Below, in pieces: positions 33,204 to 41,733 of a stretch of DNA of 64,000 nt (positions are counted from its first letter, which is position 1; every line of letters begins with the position of its first letter). The notes under the pieces were generated by a model. The model was not told the origin of the DNA, searched no databases, and saw nothing but the letters and a program-made list of their open reading frames with translations. The stretch comes from an uncultured Bacilli bacterium (lineage in GTDB: Bacteria; Bacillota_I; Bacilli_A; RF39; UBA660): positions 76,802 through 140,801 of the forward strand of contig CAKPDM010000002.1 in assembly GCA_934148995.1 (NCBI GenBank), in the 5' to 3' direction. A program made the position numbers and the translations under genes.

Positions 33204-33938
33204 ATGAAAGGAATCTTAGGAAAGAAAGTCGGAATGACACAAATTTTCACAACAGAAGGAAAATTAATTCCTGTAACTGTTGTTTCTGTTGAGCCTAACG
33301 TTGTAACACAAATTAAGACAACAGGAAAAGAAGGATATGACGCAATTCAATTGGGATTTGATACTATTACTGAAAAAAGAAGTAATAAGCCTGAAATTGG
33401 TCATACCAAAAAAGCAAATACAGAACCTAAGCGCTTCTTAAGAGAAATCAGGGGCGTTAATACAAATGATTATACTTTAGGTCAAGTAATTGATGCTTCA
33501 ATTTTCGAAGCTGGAGAAATCGTTGACGTAACAGGTATTAGCAAAGGTAAAGGTTTCCAAGGTGTTATTAAACGTTATAACCAATCTCGTGGACCTATGG
33601 GACATGGTTCTCAATATCACCGCGGAGTTGGTTCTTTAGGAACAATGAGACCAATGCACGTATTAAAAGGTAAAAAGTTACCTGGACAAATGGGTAATGT
33701 AAAATCTACTGTTCAAAATCTTGAAATAGTAGCAGTTGATTTAGAAAACAACATTATCTTAATCAAAGGAAACGTACCTGGACCAAAGAAAGGTCTTGTT
33801 CAAATTAGAACAGCCGTTAAAAAGCCAAATCAAAAAAATGATGCAGCTGACTTAATTACTTATCAAAAGGAAACTAAAGAAGTTATCGAAGAAGCTGTAG
33901 AAGCACCAGTTGAACAAGTAGAAGAAAAGTCAGAATAA
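33204..33938 (+). CDS. rplC: 50S ribosomal protein L3 with acidic C-terminal extension
   Basis: L3 helps initiate 50S assembly near the peptidyl transferase centre. It starts MKGILGKKVGMTQIF and carries SKGKGFQGVIKRYNQSRGPMGHGS and KLPGQMGN. At 244 residues it is about 35 longer than usual: after the normal end near residue 208, an extra tail rich in Glu, Lys and Val ends VEAPVEQVEEKSE. TAGGAGG precedes the ATG. Confidence 0.96.
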   Translation: MKGILGKKVGMTQIFTTEGKLIPVTVVSVEPNVVTQIKTTGKEGYDAIQLGFDTITEKRSNKPEIGHTKKANTEPKRFLREIRGVNTNDYTLGQVIDASIFEAGEIVDVTGISKGKGFQGVIKRYNQSRGPMGHGSQYHRGVGSLGTMRPMHVLKGKKLPGQMGNVKSTVQNLEIVAVDLENNIILIKGNVPGPKKGLVQIRTAVKKPNQKNDAADLITYQKETKEVIEEAVEAPVEQVEEKSE

Positions 33939-33980
33939 TCATCACGAAAATAAAAGAAAGTGATTGAAGGAGGAAAAAGC

Positions 33981-34604
33981 ATGAAAAAGGTAAAACTTAT
34001 AAACCTTAAGGGTGAAGAAGTTAAAGAATTAAAAGTAAATGAAATTTTTGATATTACCCCAAATGATAAAGTATTATATGATGCGATTATTCTTCAACAA
34101 GCATCATTACGTCAGGGGACACACTCCACTAAAACTCGTAGTGAAGTAAGTGGTGGAGGAAGAAAACCATGGAGACAAAAAGGTACAGGACATGCCCGTC
34201 AAGGTTCTATTAGAGCTGTTCAATGGGTAGGTGGTGGACGTTATGGAACACCAGTACCACGTGACTATAGTAAAAAACAAAATCGTAAAGAACGTCGTTT
34301 AGCTTTAAAAAGCGCATTTGCTCATAAATTCTTAGATGGAGAAGTTATGGTAATTGAAGAATTAGTTTTTGGAACTCCTAAAACTAAAGAAATGACAACT
34401 TTACTAAAAAATATGAAACTTGAAGATAAGAAAGTATTATTTGTTGTTGACCAATTCGAAGAAAACGTAATATTAGCTTCAAGAAATTTACAAAGCGTTG
34501 CATTAATTTCTAGTGACGAAGTAAACGTTCTTGATATTGTAAATAGTGACGTTATGGTTATGACAGAAAAAGCTCTTAAAGACGTAGAGGAGGTGCTTAA
34601 ATAA
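33981..34604 (+). CDS. rplD: 50S ribosomal protein L4
   Basis: L4 lines the exit tunnel and in some bacteria regulates the S10 operon. The ATG at 33981 follows AAGGAGG and gives 207 residues; the in-frame ATG at 33960 has no ribosome site. The tunnel-loop region (RSEVSGGGRKPWRQKGTGHA, RQGSIRAVQWVGGG) is standard. Its stop overlaps the rplW start by one base (TAATG). Confidence 0.96.
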   Translation: MKKVKLINLKGEEVKELKVNEIFDITPNDKVLYDAIILQQASLRQGTHSTKTRSEVSGGGRKPWRQKGTGHARQGSIRAVQWVGGGRYGTPVPRDYSKKQNRKERRLALKSAFAHKFLDGEVMVIEELVFGTPKTKEMTTLLKNMKLEDKKVLFVVDQFEENVILASRNLQSVALISSDEVNVLDIVNSDVMVMTEKALKDVEEVLK

Positions 34605-34885
34605 TGGATACTAAGTATTTAGAAATCATTAAAGCTCCCGTTATTACTGAAAAAAGTGGAGTTATAGCACAAAATGGAAAATATGTTTTCAAAGTTGATT
34701 CTAGAGCTAATAAAATAGAAATTAAACAAGCTATTGAAAAAATATTTAATGTTCATGTTAAAGAAATTAGAACAATCAATGTAAAACCTAAGAAAAGAAG
34801 AGTTGGACGCTATACTGGTCTTACAAATCGTTGTAAGAAAGCTATTGTTAAGTTAGCTGAAGGCGAAGAAATTAATCTTGGTTAG
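34604..34885 (+). CDS. rplW: 50S ribosomal protein L23
   Basis: L23 sits at the exit of the tunnel and docks trigger factor and SRP. The 93 residues contain IKAPVITEKS, YVFKVDSRANKIEIKQAIE and the VNVKPKKRRVGR-type loop. GGAGGTG precedes the ATG, and translation is probably coupled to rplD. Confidence 0.96.
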   Translation: MDTKYLEIIKAPVITEKSGVIAQNGKYVFKVDSRANKIEIKQAIEKIFNVHVKEIRTINVKPKKRRVGRYTGLTNRCKKAIVKLAEGEEINLG

Positions 34886-34902
34886 AAGGAGGAAAATAAG
34901 TT

Positions 34903-35733
34903 ATGGCAATTAAAAAATTTAGACCTACTACACCAGGACAAAGAAATAAAAGTACTCTTGTCAATGAAGAAATAACAAAAAGTACACCAGAAAAGAGTTT
35001 AGTTGTAACACTTAATAAGAAAGCTGGTCGTAATAATCAAGGTAAAATAACTGTTCGTCATCAAGGTGGGGGAGTTAAAAGAAAATATCGTATCATTGAT
35101 TTCAAGAGAAATAAATTTGATGTTGAAGGTGTTGTAGCAAGTATTGAATACGATCCAAATCGTAGTGCTAACATTGCATTAATTAATTATTTAGATGGTG
35201 AAAAAAGATATATTATTGCACCTAAAGGATTAAAAGTAGGAGATAAAATCGTAGCTGGTTCTAATGTTGATATTAAAACTGGTAACGCATTACCTATAAT
35301 GAATATTCCTGTAGGTACTGTTATTCATAATATCGAACTTCGCCCAGGAAAAGGTGGAAGCTTAGCACGTAGTGCTGGAAGTTCTGCACAAATCCTTGGT
35401 CGTGAAGGAAATTATGTAATGATTCGTTTATCAAGTGGAGAACAAAGACGTGTACTTGGAACTTGTATGGCAACTATTGGTGTAGTTGGTAATGAAGATT
35501 CTAATCTAGTAAAGCTTGGAAAAGCTGGAAGAAAACGTCATATGGGAATTCGTCCAACAGTACGTGGTTCTGTTATGAATCCTAACGATCACCCTCATGG
35601 TGGTGGAGAAGGAAGAGCACCAATCGGACGTAAAGGACCTGTTACTCCTTGGGGTAAACCAGCTCTTGGATATAAAACAAGAAATAATAAACGTACGGAT
35701 AAATTTATTGTTCGTCGTCGTGGAAGTAAATAG
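34903..35733 (+). CDS. rplB: 50S ribosomal protein L2
   Basis: L2 is a core peptidyl-transferase-centre protein. The 276 residues are full length: RPTTPGQRNKS, RHQGGGVKRKYRIIDF, and the conserved C-terminal block VRGSVMNPNDHPHGGGEGRAP, of which the catalytic-centre His is part. AAGGAGG precedes the ATG. Confidence 0.97.
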   Translation: MAIKKFRPTTPGQRNKSTLVNEEITKSTPEKSLVVTLNKKAGRNNQGKITVRHQGGGVKRKYRIIDFKRNKFDVEGVVASIEYDPNRSANIALINYLDGEKRYIIAPKGLKVGDKIVAGSNVDIKTGNALPIMNIPVGTVIHNIELRPGKGGSLARSAGSSAQILGREGNYVMIRLSSGEQRRVLGTCMATIGVVGNEDSNLVKLGKAGRKRHMGIRPTVRGSVMNPNDHPHGGGEGRAPIGRKGPVTPWGKPALGYKTRNNKRTDKFIVRRRGSK

Positions 35734-35744
35734 GGAGGAAAATA

Positions 35745-36014
35745 ATGGCAAGAAGTTCAAAGAAAAAACCTTATGTTTTTGATAGATTATTAAAAAAGGT
35801 AAAAGAATTAAACAAAAGTGGTAAAAAAGAAGTAATTAAAACTTGGTCACGCCGTTCTACTATTTATCCTGATTTTATTGGTCATACATTTGCTGTACAC
35901 AATGGACGTGAATTTATTCCTGTTTATGTTACAGAAGATATGGTTGGACACAAATTAGGTGAGTTTGCATTAACTCGTAAATTTGGTGGACACGGAAGCG
36001 ACAAGAAGAAGTAG
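35745..36014 (+). CDS. rpsS: 30S ribosomal protein S19
   Basis: S19 contacts S13 and the 30S head. The 89 residues begin MARSSKKKPYVFDRLLKKV and include IKTWSRRSTIYPDFIGHTFAVHNG. GGGAGG precedes the ATG, 11 bases after rplB. Confidence 0.96.
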   Translation: MARSSKKKPYVFDRLLKKVKELNKSGKKEVIKTWSRRSTIYPDFIGHTFAVHNGREFIPVYVTEDMVGHKLGEFALTRKFGGHGSDKKK

Positions 36015-36036
36015 AAGACAAGGGAGGAAAATTTAG

Positions 36037-36381
36037 ATGGAAGAGATAAAACAAGCACAAGCAATTGCTAAAATGCAAAGGATTTCTCCAATCAAGGCAC
36101 GTCTTGTAGTTGATATGATTCGTGGTAAAAAAGTTAATGAAGCCCTTGCAATTTTAAGTAATACTAATAAAAAAGCAGCCGTTATGGTAAAAAATACATT
36201 AAATTCAGCTATTGCAAATGCTACTAACAATCATGATATGAAGTTAGAAAACTTATATGTAAGTGAAGCAAGAGTAGATGCTGGTCCTGTAATGAAGAGA
36301 ATTCTATTTGATTCTCGTGGACGTATCGGACATAAAGATAAAAGAACAAGTCACATTGTTATTAAAGTGGCAGAAAAATAA
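36037..36381 (+). CDS. rplV: 50S ribosomal protein L22
   Basis: L22 lines the exit tunnel at the macrolide constriction. The 114-residue product has RISPIKARLVVDMIRGKKV and the tunnel hairpin region VDAGPVMKRILFDSRGR. GGGAGG precedes the ATG. No insertion is visible in the tunnel hairpin. Confidence 0.96.
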   Translation: MEEIKQAQAIAKMQRISPIKARLVVDMIRGKKVNEALAILSNTNKKAAVMVKNTLNSAIANATNNHDMKLENLYVSEARVDAGPVMKRILFDSRGRIGHKDKRTSHIVIKVAEK

Positions 36382-36396
36382 TAAGGAGGAGAAAAA

Positions 36397-37050
36397 ATGG
36401 GACAAAAAGTTGATCCAATAGGACTAAGACTTGGAATCAATAAAGATTGGGAAGCAAAATGGTATGCTTCAAAAAATGATTTCGCAAAAGTTTTAGCTAA
36501 CGATCTTAAAATTCGTGAATATATCAAAAAGAATTTAAAGAATGCAGGAATTGCAAAAGTTGAAATTGATCGTACTAATAAGAAATGTGAAGTTACCATT
36601 CATACCTCTAAACCTGGTGTTATCATTGGACGCGGAGGAGAAGAAATTACAAAGCTTAGAAAAGATATGACTAAGGAAATTGGTGAAAATATCAATGTTT
36701 CTATCGTAGATATTAAAAAAGCTGATTTAAATGCGCAACTTGTTGCTGATTCAATAGCAAGCCAAATTACTAATCGTGCATCATTCCGTATGGCACAAAA
36801 AAGAGCTATTAGAAATGCTATGAAAGCAGGAGCAAAAGGAATTAAAACACAAGTATCTGGACGTTTAGGTGGAGCAGATATGGCTCGTAGTGAACATTAT
36901 ATTGAAGGAACTATTCCTTTACATACATTACGTGCTGATGTTGATTATGCTACTAGTGAAGCAGATACAACTTACGGAAAAATCGGAGTTAAGGTTTGGA
37001 TCTATAAAGGAGAAATCTTAAACAATAAAAAGGCTAAAGGAGGTAATTAA
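36397..37050 (+). CDS. rpsC: 30S ribosomal protein S3
   Basis: S3 forms part of the mRNA entry site. The 217 residues begin MGQKVDPIGLRLGI; the KH domain holds KPGVIIGRGGEEI, and the C-terminal half RMAQKRAIRNAMKAGAKGIK with VSGRLGGADMARSE. AAGGAGG precedes the ATG. Confidence 0.97.
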   Translation: MGQKVDPIGLRLGINKDWEAKWYASKNDFAKVLANDLKIREYIKKNLKNAGIAKVEIDRTNKKCEVTIHTSKPGVIIGRGGEEITKLRKDMTKEIGENINVSIVDIKKADLNAQLVADSIASQITNRASFRMAQKRAIRNAMKAGAKGIKTQVSGRLGGADMARSEHYIEGTIPLHTLRADVDYATSEADTTYGKIGVKVWIYKGEILNNKKAKGGN

Positions 37051-37051
37051 T

Positions 37052-37483
37052 ATGTTAATACCATCAAGAACTAAATATCGTCGTGTTCATAGATTACCTT
37101 ACGAAGGCAGAGCTAAAGGTAACGTAGAACTTCATTTTGGTGAGTATGGTCTTATGGCTAAAGAAGGAGCTTGGATTACAGCTAACCAAATTGAAGCAGC
37201 TCGTATTGCTATGACACGTTATATGAAACGTGGAGGAAAAGTTTGGATTAATATTTTCCCACACTTACCATTAACTGCTAAAGCTATTGGTACTCGTCAA
37301 GGAAAAGGTAAAGGTAGCGTAGATAAATGGGTTGCAGTTGTTAAAGAAGGAAAAATTATGTTTGAAATTTCTGGAGTATCAGAGCCTGTTGCTCGTGAAG
37401 CTTTAAGACTTGCAAGTCATAAATTACCTATTCAATGTAAATTTGTAAAAAAAGAGGAAGGTGGTGTTACGAATGAAGATTAG
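37052..37483 (+). CDS. rplP: 50S ribosomal protein L16
   Basis: L16 positions the A-site tRNA. The 143 residues start MLIPSRTKYRRVHRLPYEG and include ARIAMTRYMKRGGKVWINIFP and RQGKGKGSVDKWVAVVK. It follows rpsC after one base and overlaps rpmC by 11 bases. GGAGG precedes the ATG. Confidence 0.96.
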   Translation: MLIPSRTKYRRVHRLPYEGRAKGNVELHFGEYGLMAKEGAWITANQIEAARIAMTRYMKRGGKVWINIFPHLPLTAKAIGTRQGKGKGSVDKWVAVVKEGKIMFEISGVSEPVAREALRLASHKLPIQCKFVKKEEGGVTNED

Positions 37484-37673
37484 TGAAATCAGAGAATTAT
37501 CAAATGAAGAAATTAATGCCAAATTAAAAGAATCTAAAGAAGAACTTTTTAACTTACGTTTTCAACAAGCTACAGGTAATCTAGAAAAACCTTCTCGCAT
37601 TCGTGATTTAAGACACACCGTTGCTAGATTAAAGACCGTTTTAAGAGAACGTGAATTAAAGGAAGAAGTATAG
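37473..37673 (+). CDS. rpmC: 50S ribosomal protein L29
   Basis: L29 is a two-helix protein near the tunnel exit. The ATG at 37473, after GGAAGGTGG, gives 66 residues, MKISEIRELSNEEINAKL and LRFQQATGNLEKPSRIRDLR. The in-frame start at 37461 is inside the rplP end and less well placed. Confidence 0.95.
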   Translation: MKISEIRELSNEEINAKLKESKEELFNLRFQQATGNLEKPSRIRDLRHTVARLKTVLRERELKEEV

Positions 37674-37683
37674 GAGGGAATTT

Positions 37684-37944
37684 ATGGATAAGAAGAAAAG
37701 CCATGAGTTAGTAGGTAAAGTTGTTAGTGCTAGTAATGATAAAACAATTACTGTACTTGTAGAAACACATAAAATGCACCCACTATATCATAAAAGAGTA
37801 AAATCATCAAAAAAATATAGTGTTCATGATGAAACAAATAAAGCTAAAGTAGGAGATGTTGTAAGAATCGTTGAAACTAGACCACTTTCTAAAACAAAAC
37901 ATTTCTACTTAAAAGAAATCGTAAAAGAAGCTATAGTTTTATAG
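37684..37944 (+). CDS. rpsQ: 30S ribosomal protein S17
   Basis: S17 is a primary 16S-binding protein. The 86 residues contain LVGKVVSASNDKTITVLVE, HPLYHKRVKSSKKYSVHDE and IVETRPLSKTKHF. GGAGGG precedes the ATG. Confidence 0.96.
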   Translation: MDKKKSHELVGKVVSASNDKTITVLVETHKMHPLYHKRVKSSKKYSVHDETNKAKVGDVVRIVETRPLSKTKHFYLKEIVKEAIVL

Positions 37945-37969
37945 TAATAGAAAAAGGAGGATGTAATCG

Positions 37970-38338
37970 ATGTTACAACAGGAAAGTAGATTAAAAGTTG
38001 CTGATAACTCTGGAGCACGTGAATTACTAGTAATTCGTGTACTTGGTGGAAGTCATGTTAAGACTGGAAATATTGGTGATGTAGTAGTAGGAACTGTGAA
38101 AAATGCTATTCCAAACTCCCCATACCCAAAAGGTAAGGTTGTAAAAGCTGTTATTGTTCGTAGTAAACAAGGTCTAAGACGTGAAGATGGTAGTTATATC
38201 AAATTTGATGACAATGCTTGTGTTATCATTCGTGATGATAAAACTCCTGTCGGAACTCGTATTTTTGGACCAGTAGCACGTGAACTTCGTGAGAAAGATT
38301 ATATGAAGATAGTATCCCTTGCAAAAGAGGTATTATAA
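37970..38338 (+). CDS. rplN: 50S ribosomal protein L14
   Basis: L14 lies at the subunit interface and is the RsfS silencing site. The 122 residues start MLQQESRLKVADNSGARELL and include VIVRSKQGLRREDGSYIKFDDNA. AAGGAGG precedes the ATG. First gene of the spc part. Confidence 0.97.
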   Translation: MLQQESRLKVADNSGARELLVIRVLGGSHVKTGNIGDVVVGTVKNAIPNSPYPKGKVVKAVIVRSKQGLRREDGSYIKFDDNACVIIRDDKTPVGTRIFGPVARELREKDYMKIVSLAKEVL

Positions 38339-38348
38339 GGAGGTTATT

Positions 38349-38657
38349 ATGAAGTTAAAAGTTGGAGATAAAGTAGAAGTAATTTCTGGTTCTGATAAAG
38401 GAAAAACTGGTAATATTATCAAGACATTAAGAAAAGAAAACAAAGTTATCGTTGAAGGTGTTCATATTGTTAAGAAACATCAAAAAGGTAATGGTCAAGT
38501 AACTGGTGGTATTCTAGAAGTAGAAGCACCAATTGATGCTAGTAATGTTATGATAATTGATCCAAAAACTAAAAAGAGAACAAGAATTGGTTATACTAAG
38601 GATAAAAACGATAAAAAAGTAAGAATTAGTGTCAAATCAAAAGAGACACTTGATTAG
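38349..38657 (+). CDS. rplX: 50S ribosomal protein L24
   Basis: L24 is an assembly initiator with a KOW fold. The ATG at 38349 follows AAGGAGG and gives 102 residues; the longer in-frame start lies inside rplN. KVGDKVEVISGSDKGKTGNI and GVHIVKKHQK are family marks. Confidence 0.95.
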   Translation: MKLKVGDKVEVISGSDKGKTGNIIKTLRKENKVIVEGVHIVKKHQKGNGQVTGGILEVEAPIDASNVMIIDPKTKKRTRIGYTKDKNDKKVRISVKSKETLD

Positions 38658-38676
38658 TGGAAGGAGGGTATAACGA

Positions 38677-39216
38677 ATGAACCGCCTAAAAGAAAAGTAC
38701 GTAAATGAAATTGTTCCAAGTTTAATGAACAAATATAATTATAAATCAATTATGGAAGTACCTAAGTTAGATAAAGTAGTTATTAACATGGGTGTTGGTG
38801 ATGGAGCTAGCAATGCAAAATTATTAGATGCTGCTGTTAGTGATTTAGCTAAGATTTCTGGACAAAAACCAGTAGTTACAAAGGCTAAAAAATCAATCGC
38901 TGGATTTAAAATCAGAGAAGGACAAAAAATCGGATGTAAGGTAACTCTAAGAGGAGAAAATATGTATAACTTTGTTGATAAGTTAATTTCTATCTCTCTT
39001 CCTCAAGTACGTGACTTCCGTGGTGTTAGTCCTAAATCATTTGATGGACGTGGAAATTATACTTTAGGTATTAAAGAACAATTAATCTTCTCAGAAATCA
39101 ATTATGATGAAGTTGTAAAAGTACGTGGTATGGATATCGTATTTGTTACCACTGCAAAGACCAATGAAGAAGCTTATGACTTATTAAATGAACTAGGAAT
39201 TCCATTTAGAAAGTAA
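38677..39216 (+). CDS. rplE: 50S ribosomal protein L5
   Basis: L5 binds 5S rRNA and the P-site tRNA. The 179 residues include VPKLDKVVINMGVGDGASNAK, KPVVTKAKKSIAGFKIREG and RDFRGVSPKSFDGRGNYTLG. AAGGAGGG precedes the ATG. Confidence 0.97.
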   Translation: MNRLKEKYVNEIVPSLMNKYNYKSIMEVPKLDKVVINMGVGDGASNAKLLDAAVSDLAKISGQKPVVTKAKKSIAGFKIREGQKIGCKVTLRGENMYNFVDKLISISLPQVRDFRGVSPKSFDGRGNYTLGIKEQLIFSEINYDEVVKVRGMDIVFVTTAKTNEEAYDLLNELGIPFRK

Positions 39217-39229
39217 TTGGAGGGATAAA

Positions 39230-39415
39230 ATGGCAAAAAAAAGTATGATTGTAAAAAATAGTAGAAAGCCAAAATTCAAAGTACGTGAATATACACGTTG
39301 TACACGTTGTGGTAGACCTCACGCTGTTATGAGTAAGTTTGGGATCTGTCGTATATGCTTCCGTGAATTGGCTTCAAAAGGACAAATACCAGGCGTTAAG
39401 AAATCAAGCTGGTAG
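39230..39415 (+). CDS. rpsZ: 30S ribosomal protein S14, zinc-binding type
   Basis: A 61-residue S14 of the short zinc type, with CTRCG and CRICF (two CxxC pairs spaced by 12 residues). The C-terminal ASKGQIPGVKKSSW is standard. The zinc form is the ancestral one in Bacillota; no zinc-free paralogue is in the window. GGAGGG precedes the ATG. Confidence 0.96.
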   Translation: MAKKSMIVKNSRKPKFKVREYTRCTRCGRPHAVMSKFGICRICFRELASKGQIPGVKKSSW

Positions 39416-39432
39416 AAGGAAGGAGGATAAGA

Positions 39433-39840
39433 ATGGCTGTAGTTACAGACGTAGTTGCGGATATGTTAACTCGTATTCGTAATGCTAATCAAATGCGTTA
39501 TGAAAAAGTAGTTGTACCTTCATCAAATGTTAAAGTTGAAATTGCAAGAATTTTAAAAGAAGAAGGATTTATTAAAGACTACAAAGTTGAAAAGAAAGAT
39601 AATGATGTACAAGGTGAGATTATCCTTACCTTAAAATATGGTGAAAAGAAAGAAAGAGTTCTTACAGGACTTAAAAGAATTTCAAAACCAGGACTTCGTG
39701 TTTATGTTAAAAACGATGAAATTCCTCGTGTTTTAAATGGATTAGGAATTGCAATTATTTCTACATCACAAGGAATTATGACTGATAAACAAGCTCGTAA
39801 ATTAAACATTGGTGGCGAAGTTTTAGCATACATTTGGTAA
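39433..39840 (+). CDS. rpsH: 30S ribosomal protein S8
   Basis: S8 binds the central domain of 16S rRNA and in other bacteria represses the spc operon. The 135 residues have VADMLTRIRNANQMRYE, RVLTGLKRISKPGLRVY and IISTSQGIMTDKQARK. GGAAGGAGG precedes the ATG. Confidence 0.96.
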   Translation: MAVVTDVVADMLTRIRNANQMRYEKVVVPSSNVKVEIARILKEEGFIKDYKVEKKDNDVQGEIILTLKYGEKKERVLTGLKRISKPGLRVYVKNDEIPRVLNGLGIAIISTSQGIMTDKQARKLNIGGEVLAYIW

Positions 39841-39855
39841 AAGGAAGGTGAAAAA

Positions 39856-40386
39856 ATGAGCCGTATTGGAAATCGTAAAATTGAAGTTCCTGAAGGAGTA
39901 ACAGTTAAGGTAGAAAATGATATCGTAACAGTTACTGGCCCAAAAGGAAGCTTGTCTCAAAAAATGTTAAAAGGTATTTCTTTAGAGCAAGAAGGAAATA
40001 CAATCACATTAACTAGAGTTAACGATGCAGCGAAAGCAATGCATGGAACAATGAATGCACTTCTTCATAATATGATCCTTGGAGTAACTAAGGGATATGA
40101 AAAAGGTCTAGAAATCATTGGTGTTGGTTACAGATTTAATGTAGCTGGTAACAAGTTAACAATTAATGCTGGATATTCTCATCCTGTAGTTATGGATGTC
40201 CCTGAAGGACTTACGGTAGAAGCTCCTAGCAATACTGAAATCGTAGTTAAAGGTATTGACAAAGTGTTAGTTGGTGAATTTGCTGCTAATGTTCGTAAAG
40301 TAAGAAAACCTGAACCTTACAAAGGAAAAGGTATTCGTTATAAAGATGAACATATTCAACGTAAAGAAGGAAAGAAAGCTGCTTAG
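39856..40386 (+). CDS. rplF: 50S ribosomal protein L6
   Basis: L6 is near the sarcin-ricin loop. The 176 residues begin MSRIGNRKIEVPEGV and end with KPEPYKGKGIRYKDEHIQRKEGKKA, the family C-terminus. GGAAGGTG precedes the ATG. Confidence 0.97.
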   Translation: MSRIGNRKIEVPEGVTVKVENDIVTVTGPKGSLSQKMLKGISLEQEGNTITLTRVNDAAKAMHGTMNALLHNMILGVTKGYEKGLEIIGVGYRFNVAGNKLTINAGYSHPVVMDVPEGLTVEAPSNTEIVVKGIDKVLVGEFAANVRKVRKPEPYKGKGIRYKDEHIQRKEGKKAA

Positions 40387-40404
40387 TAGGAAGGAGAGAA
40401 AATT

Positions 40405-40767
40405 ATGGTTAGTAAAAAATCAAGAAATAGTATGAGAGAAGTACGTCATGCTAGAATAAGAAGACAGTTACATGGTACTGAAGCTGCTCCTCGTCTTAGT
40501 GTATTTCGCTCAAATACAGGGGTTTATGCCCAAATTATCGATGACGATAATGGAAAAACATTAGTATCTGCTTCTTCATTAGATAAAGATTTAAAATTAA
40601 AGAATGGTTCTAATATTGAAGCAGCTAGTAAAGTCGGTGAAAGTATTGCTAAGAAAGCAAAAGAAGCTGGCATTACAAAAGTAGTATTTGATAGAGGTGG
40701 ATATCTTTATCATGGACGTGTAAAAGCTTTAGCTGATGCTGCACGTAGTAATGGATTAGAATTCTAA
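40405..40767 (+). CDS. rplR: 50S ribosomal protein L18
   Basis: L18 binds 5S rRNA together with L5. The 120 residues contain RHARIRRQLHGTEAAPRLSV and VFDRGGYLYHGRVKALADAA. AAGGAGAG precedes the ATG. Confidence 0.96.
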   Translation: MVSKKSRNSMREVRHARIRRQLHGTEAAPRLSVFRSNTGVYAQIIDDDNGKTLVSASSLDKDLKLKNGSNIEAASKVGESIAKKAKEAGITKVVFDRGGYLYHGRVKALADAARSNGLEF

Positions 40768-40779
40768 GGAGGAAAAAAT

Positions 40780-41289
40780 ATGCAAAAGCAAACAAGTGAA
40801 GCCAAGAACAAAGAATTTGAAGAATTAGTAGTTGAAGTAAAAAGCGTTACTAAAGTTACTAAGGGTGGTAGAAATCGTCGTTTCTCTGCAATCGTTGTTA
40901 TTGGTAATAGAAAAGGAAAAGTTGGCTTAGGTACTGGTAAAGCTAGCGAAGTACCTGATGCTATTAAAAAAGCTATTCAAGCTGCTAATAAAAACCTAAT
41001 CACTGTTCCTCTTGTAGAGGGAAGAACTATTCCTCATGAAGTTGTTGGACGTAGTGGTGCTGCTAGAGTTATGTTAAAACCTGCTAAAGAAGGTACTGGA
41101 GTTATCGCTGGTGGTAGCGTTCGTGCTATCTTAGATTTAGCTGGAGTTCGTGATGTTGTTTCTAAATCTTTAGGAGCTAGAACTAAACTAAACATGGCAG
41201 AAGCTGCAATGAATGGTTTAAAAAGTATGAGAACAATCGAAGAAGTTGCCCAACTTCGTGGTAAAAAAGAAGAGGAGATTTTAGGATAA
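40780..41289 (+). CDS. rpsE: 30S ribosomal protein S5
   Basis: S5 acts in mRNA unwinding and decoding fidelity. The 169 residues include VVEVKSVTKVTKGGRNRRFSA, GRKGKVGLGTGKA-like text and LAGVRDVVSKSLGARTKLN. rplO starts on the last base of its stop codon, so the usual rpmD (L30) gene between them is missing. AAGGAGG precedes the ATG. Confidence 0.97.
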   Translation: MQKQTSEAKNKEFEELVVEVKSVTKVTKGGRNRRFSAIVVIGNRKGKVGLGTGKASEVPDAIKKAIQAANKNLITVPLVEGRTIPHEVVGRSGAARVMLKPAKEGTGVIAGGSVRAILDLAGVRDVVSKSLGARTKLNMAEAAMNGLKSMRTIEEVAQLRGKKEEEILG

Positions 41290-41732
41290 TGAAGTTACAT
41301 GAATTAGAAAAAAATATTGGTGCTAAACACTCTAAAAAGCGTGTAGGTCGTGGATCTGGTTCTGGTTTAGGTAAAACATCAGGTCGTGGACAAAAAGGGC
41401 AAAAGGCACGTAGCGGTGGAAGCATAAATCCAGTATTTGAAGGTGGACAATTACCATTATATCGTCGTCTACCTAAAAGAGGATTTAGTAACTATCCTTT
41501 CAAGAAAGAATATGCTGTTATTAATCTTTCAGATTTAAATGTATTTGAAGATGGAACAGTTGTTACTCCTGCTTTATTAAAAGAAAAAGGAATTGTTAAA
41601 AAACAACTTTCAGGAATTAAAGTATTAGGAGAAGGACAATTAGATAAAAAAATTACTGTTCAAGCTCACAAATTTTCTAAGAGTGCATTGGACAAGATTA
41701 ACGAATCAGGAAGTAAAGCTGAGGTGATCTAG
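41289..41732 (+). CDS. rplO: 50S ribosomal protein L15
   Basis: L15 is a late 50S assembly protein. The 147 residues begin MKLHELEKNIGAKHSKKRVGRG and include GRGQKGQKARSGG and FEGGQLPLYRRLPKRGF. Start and the rpsE stop overlap by one base (TAATG). secY follows after one base. Confidence 0.96.
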   Translation: MKLHELEKNIGAKHSKKRVGRGSGSGLGKTSGRGQKGQKARSGGSINPVFEGGQLPLYRRLPKRGFSNYPFKKEYAVINLSDLNVFEDGTVVTPALLKEKGIVKKQLSGIKVLGEGQLDKKITVQAHKFSKSALDKINESGSKAEVI

Positions 41733-41733
41733 T

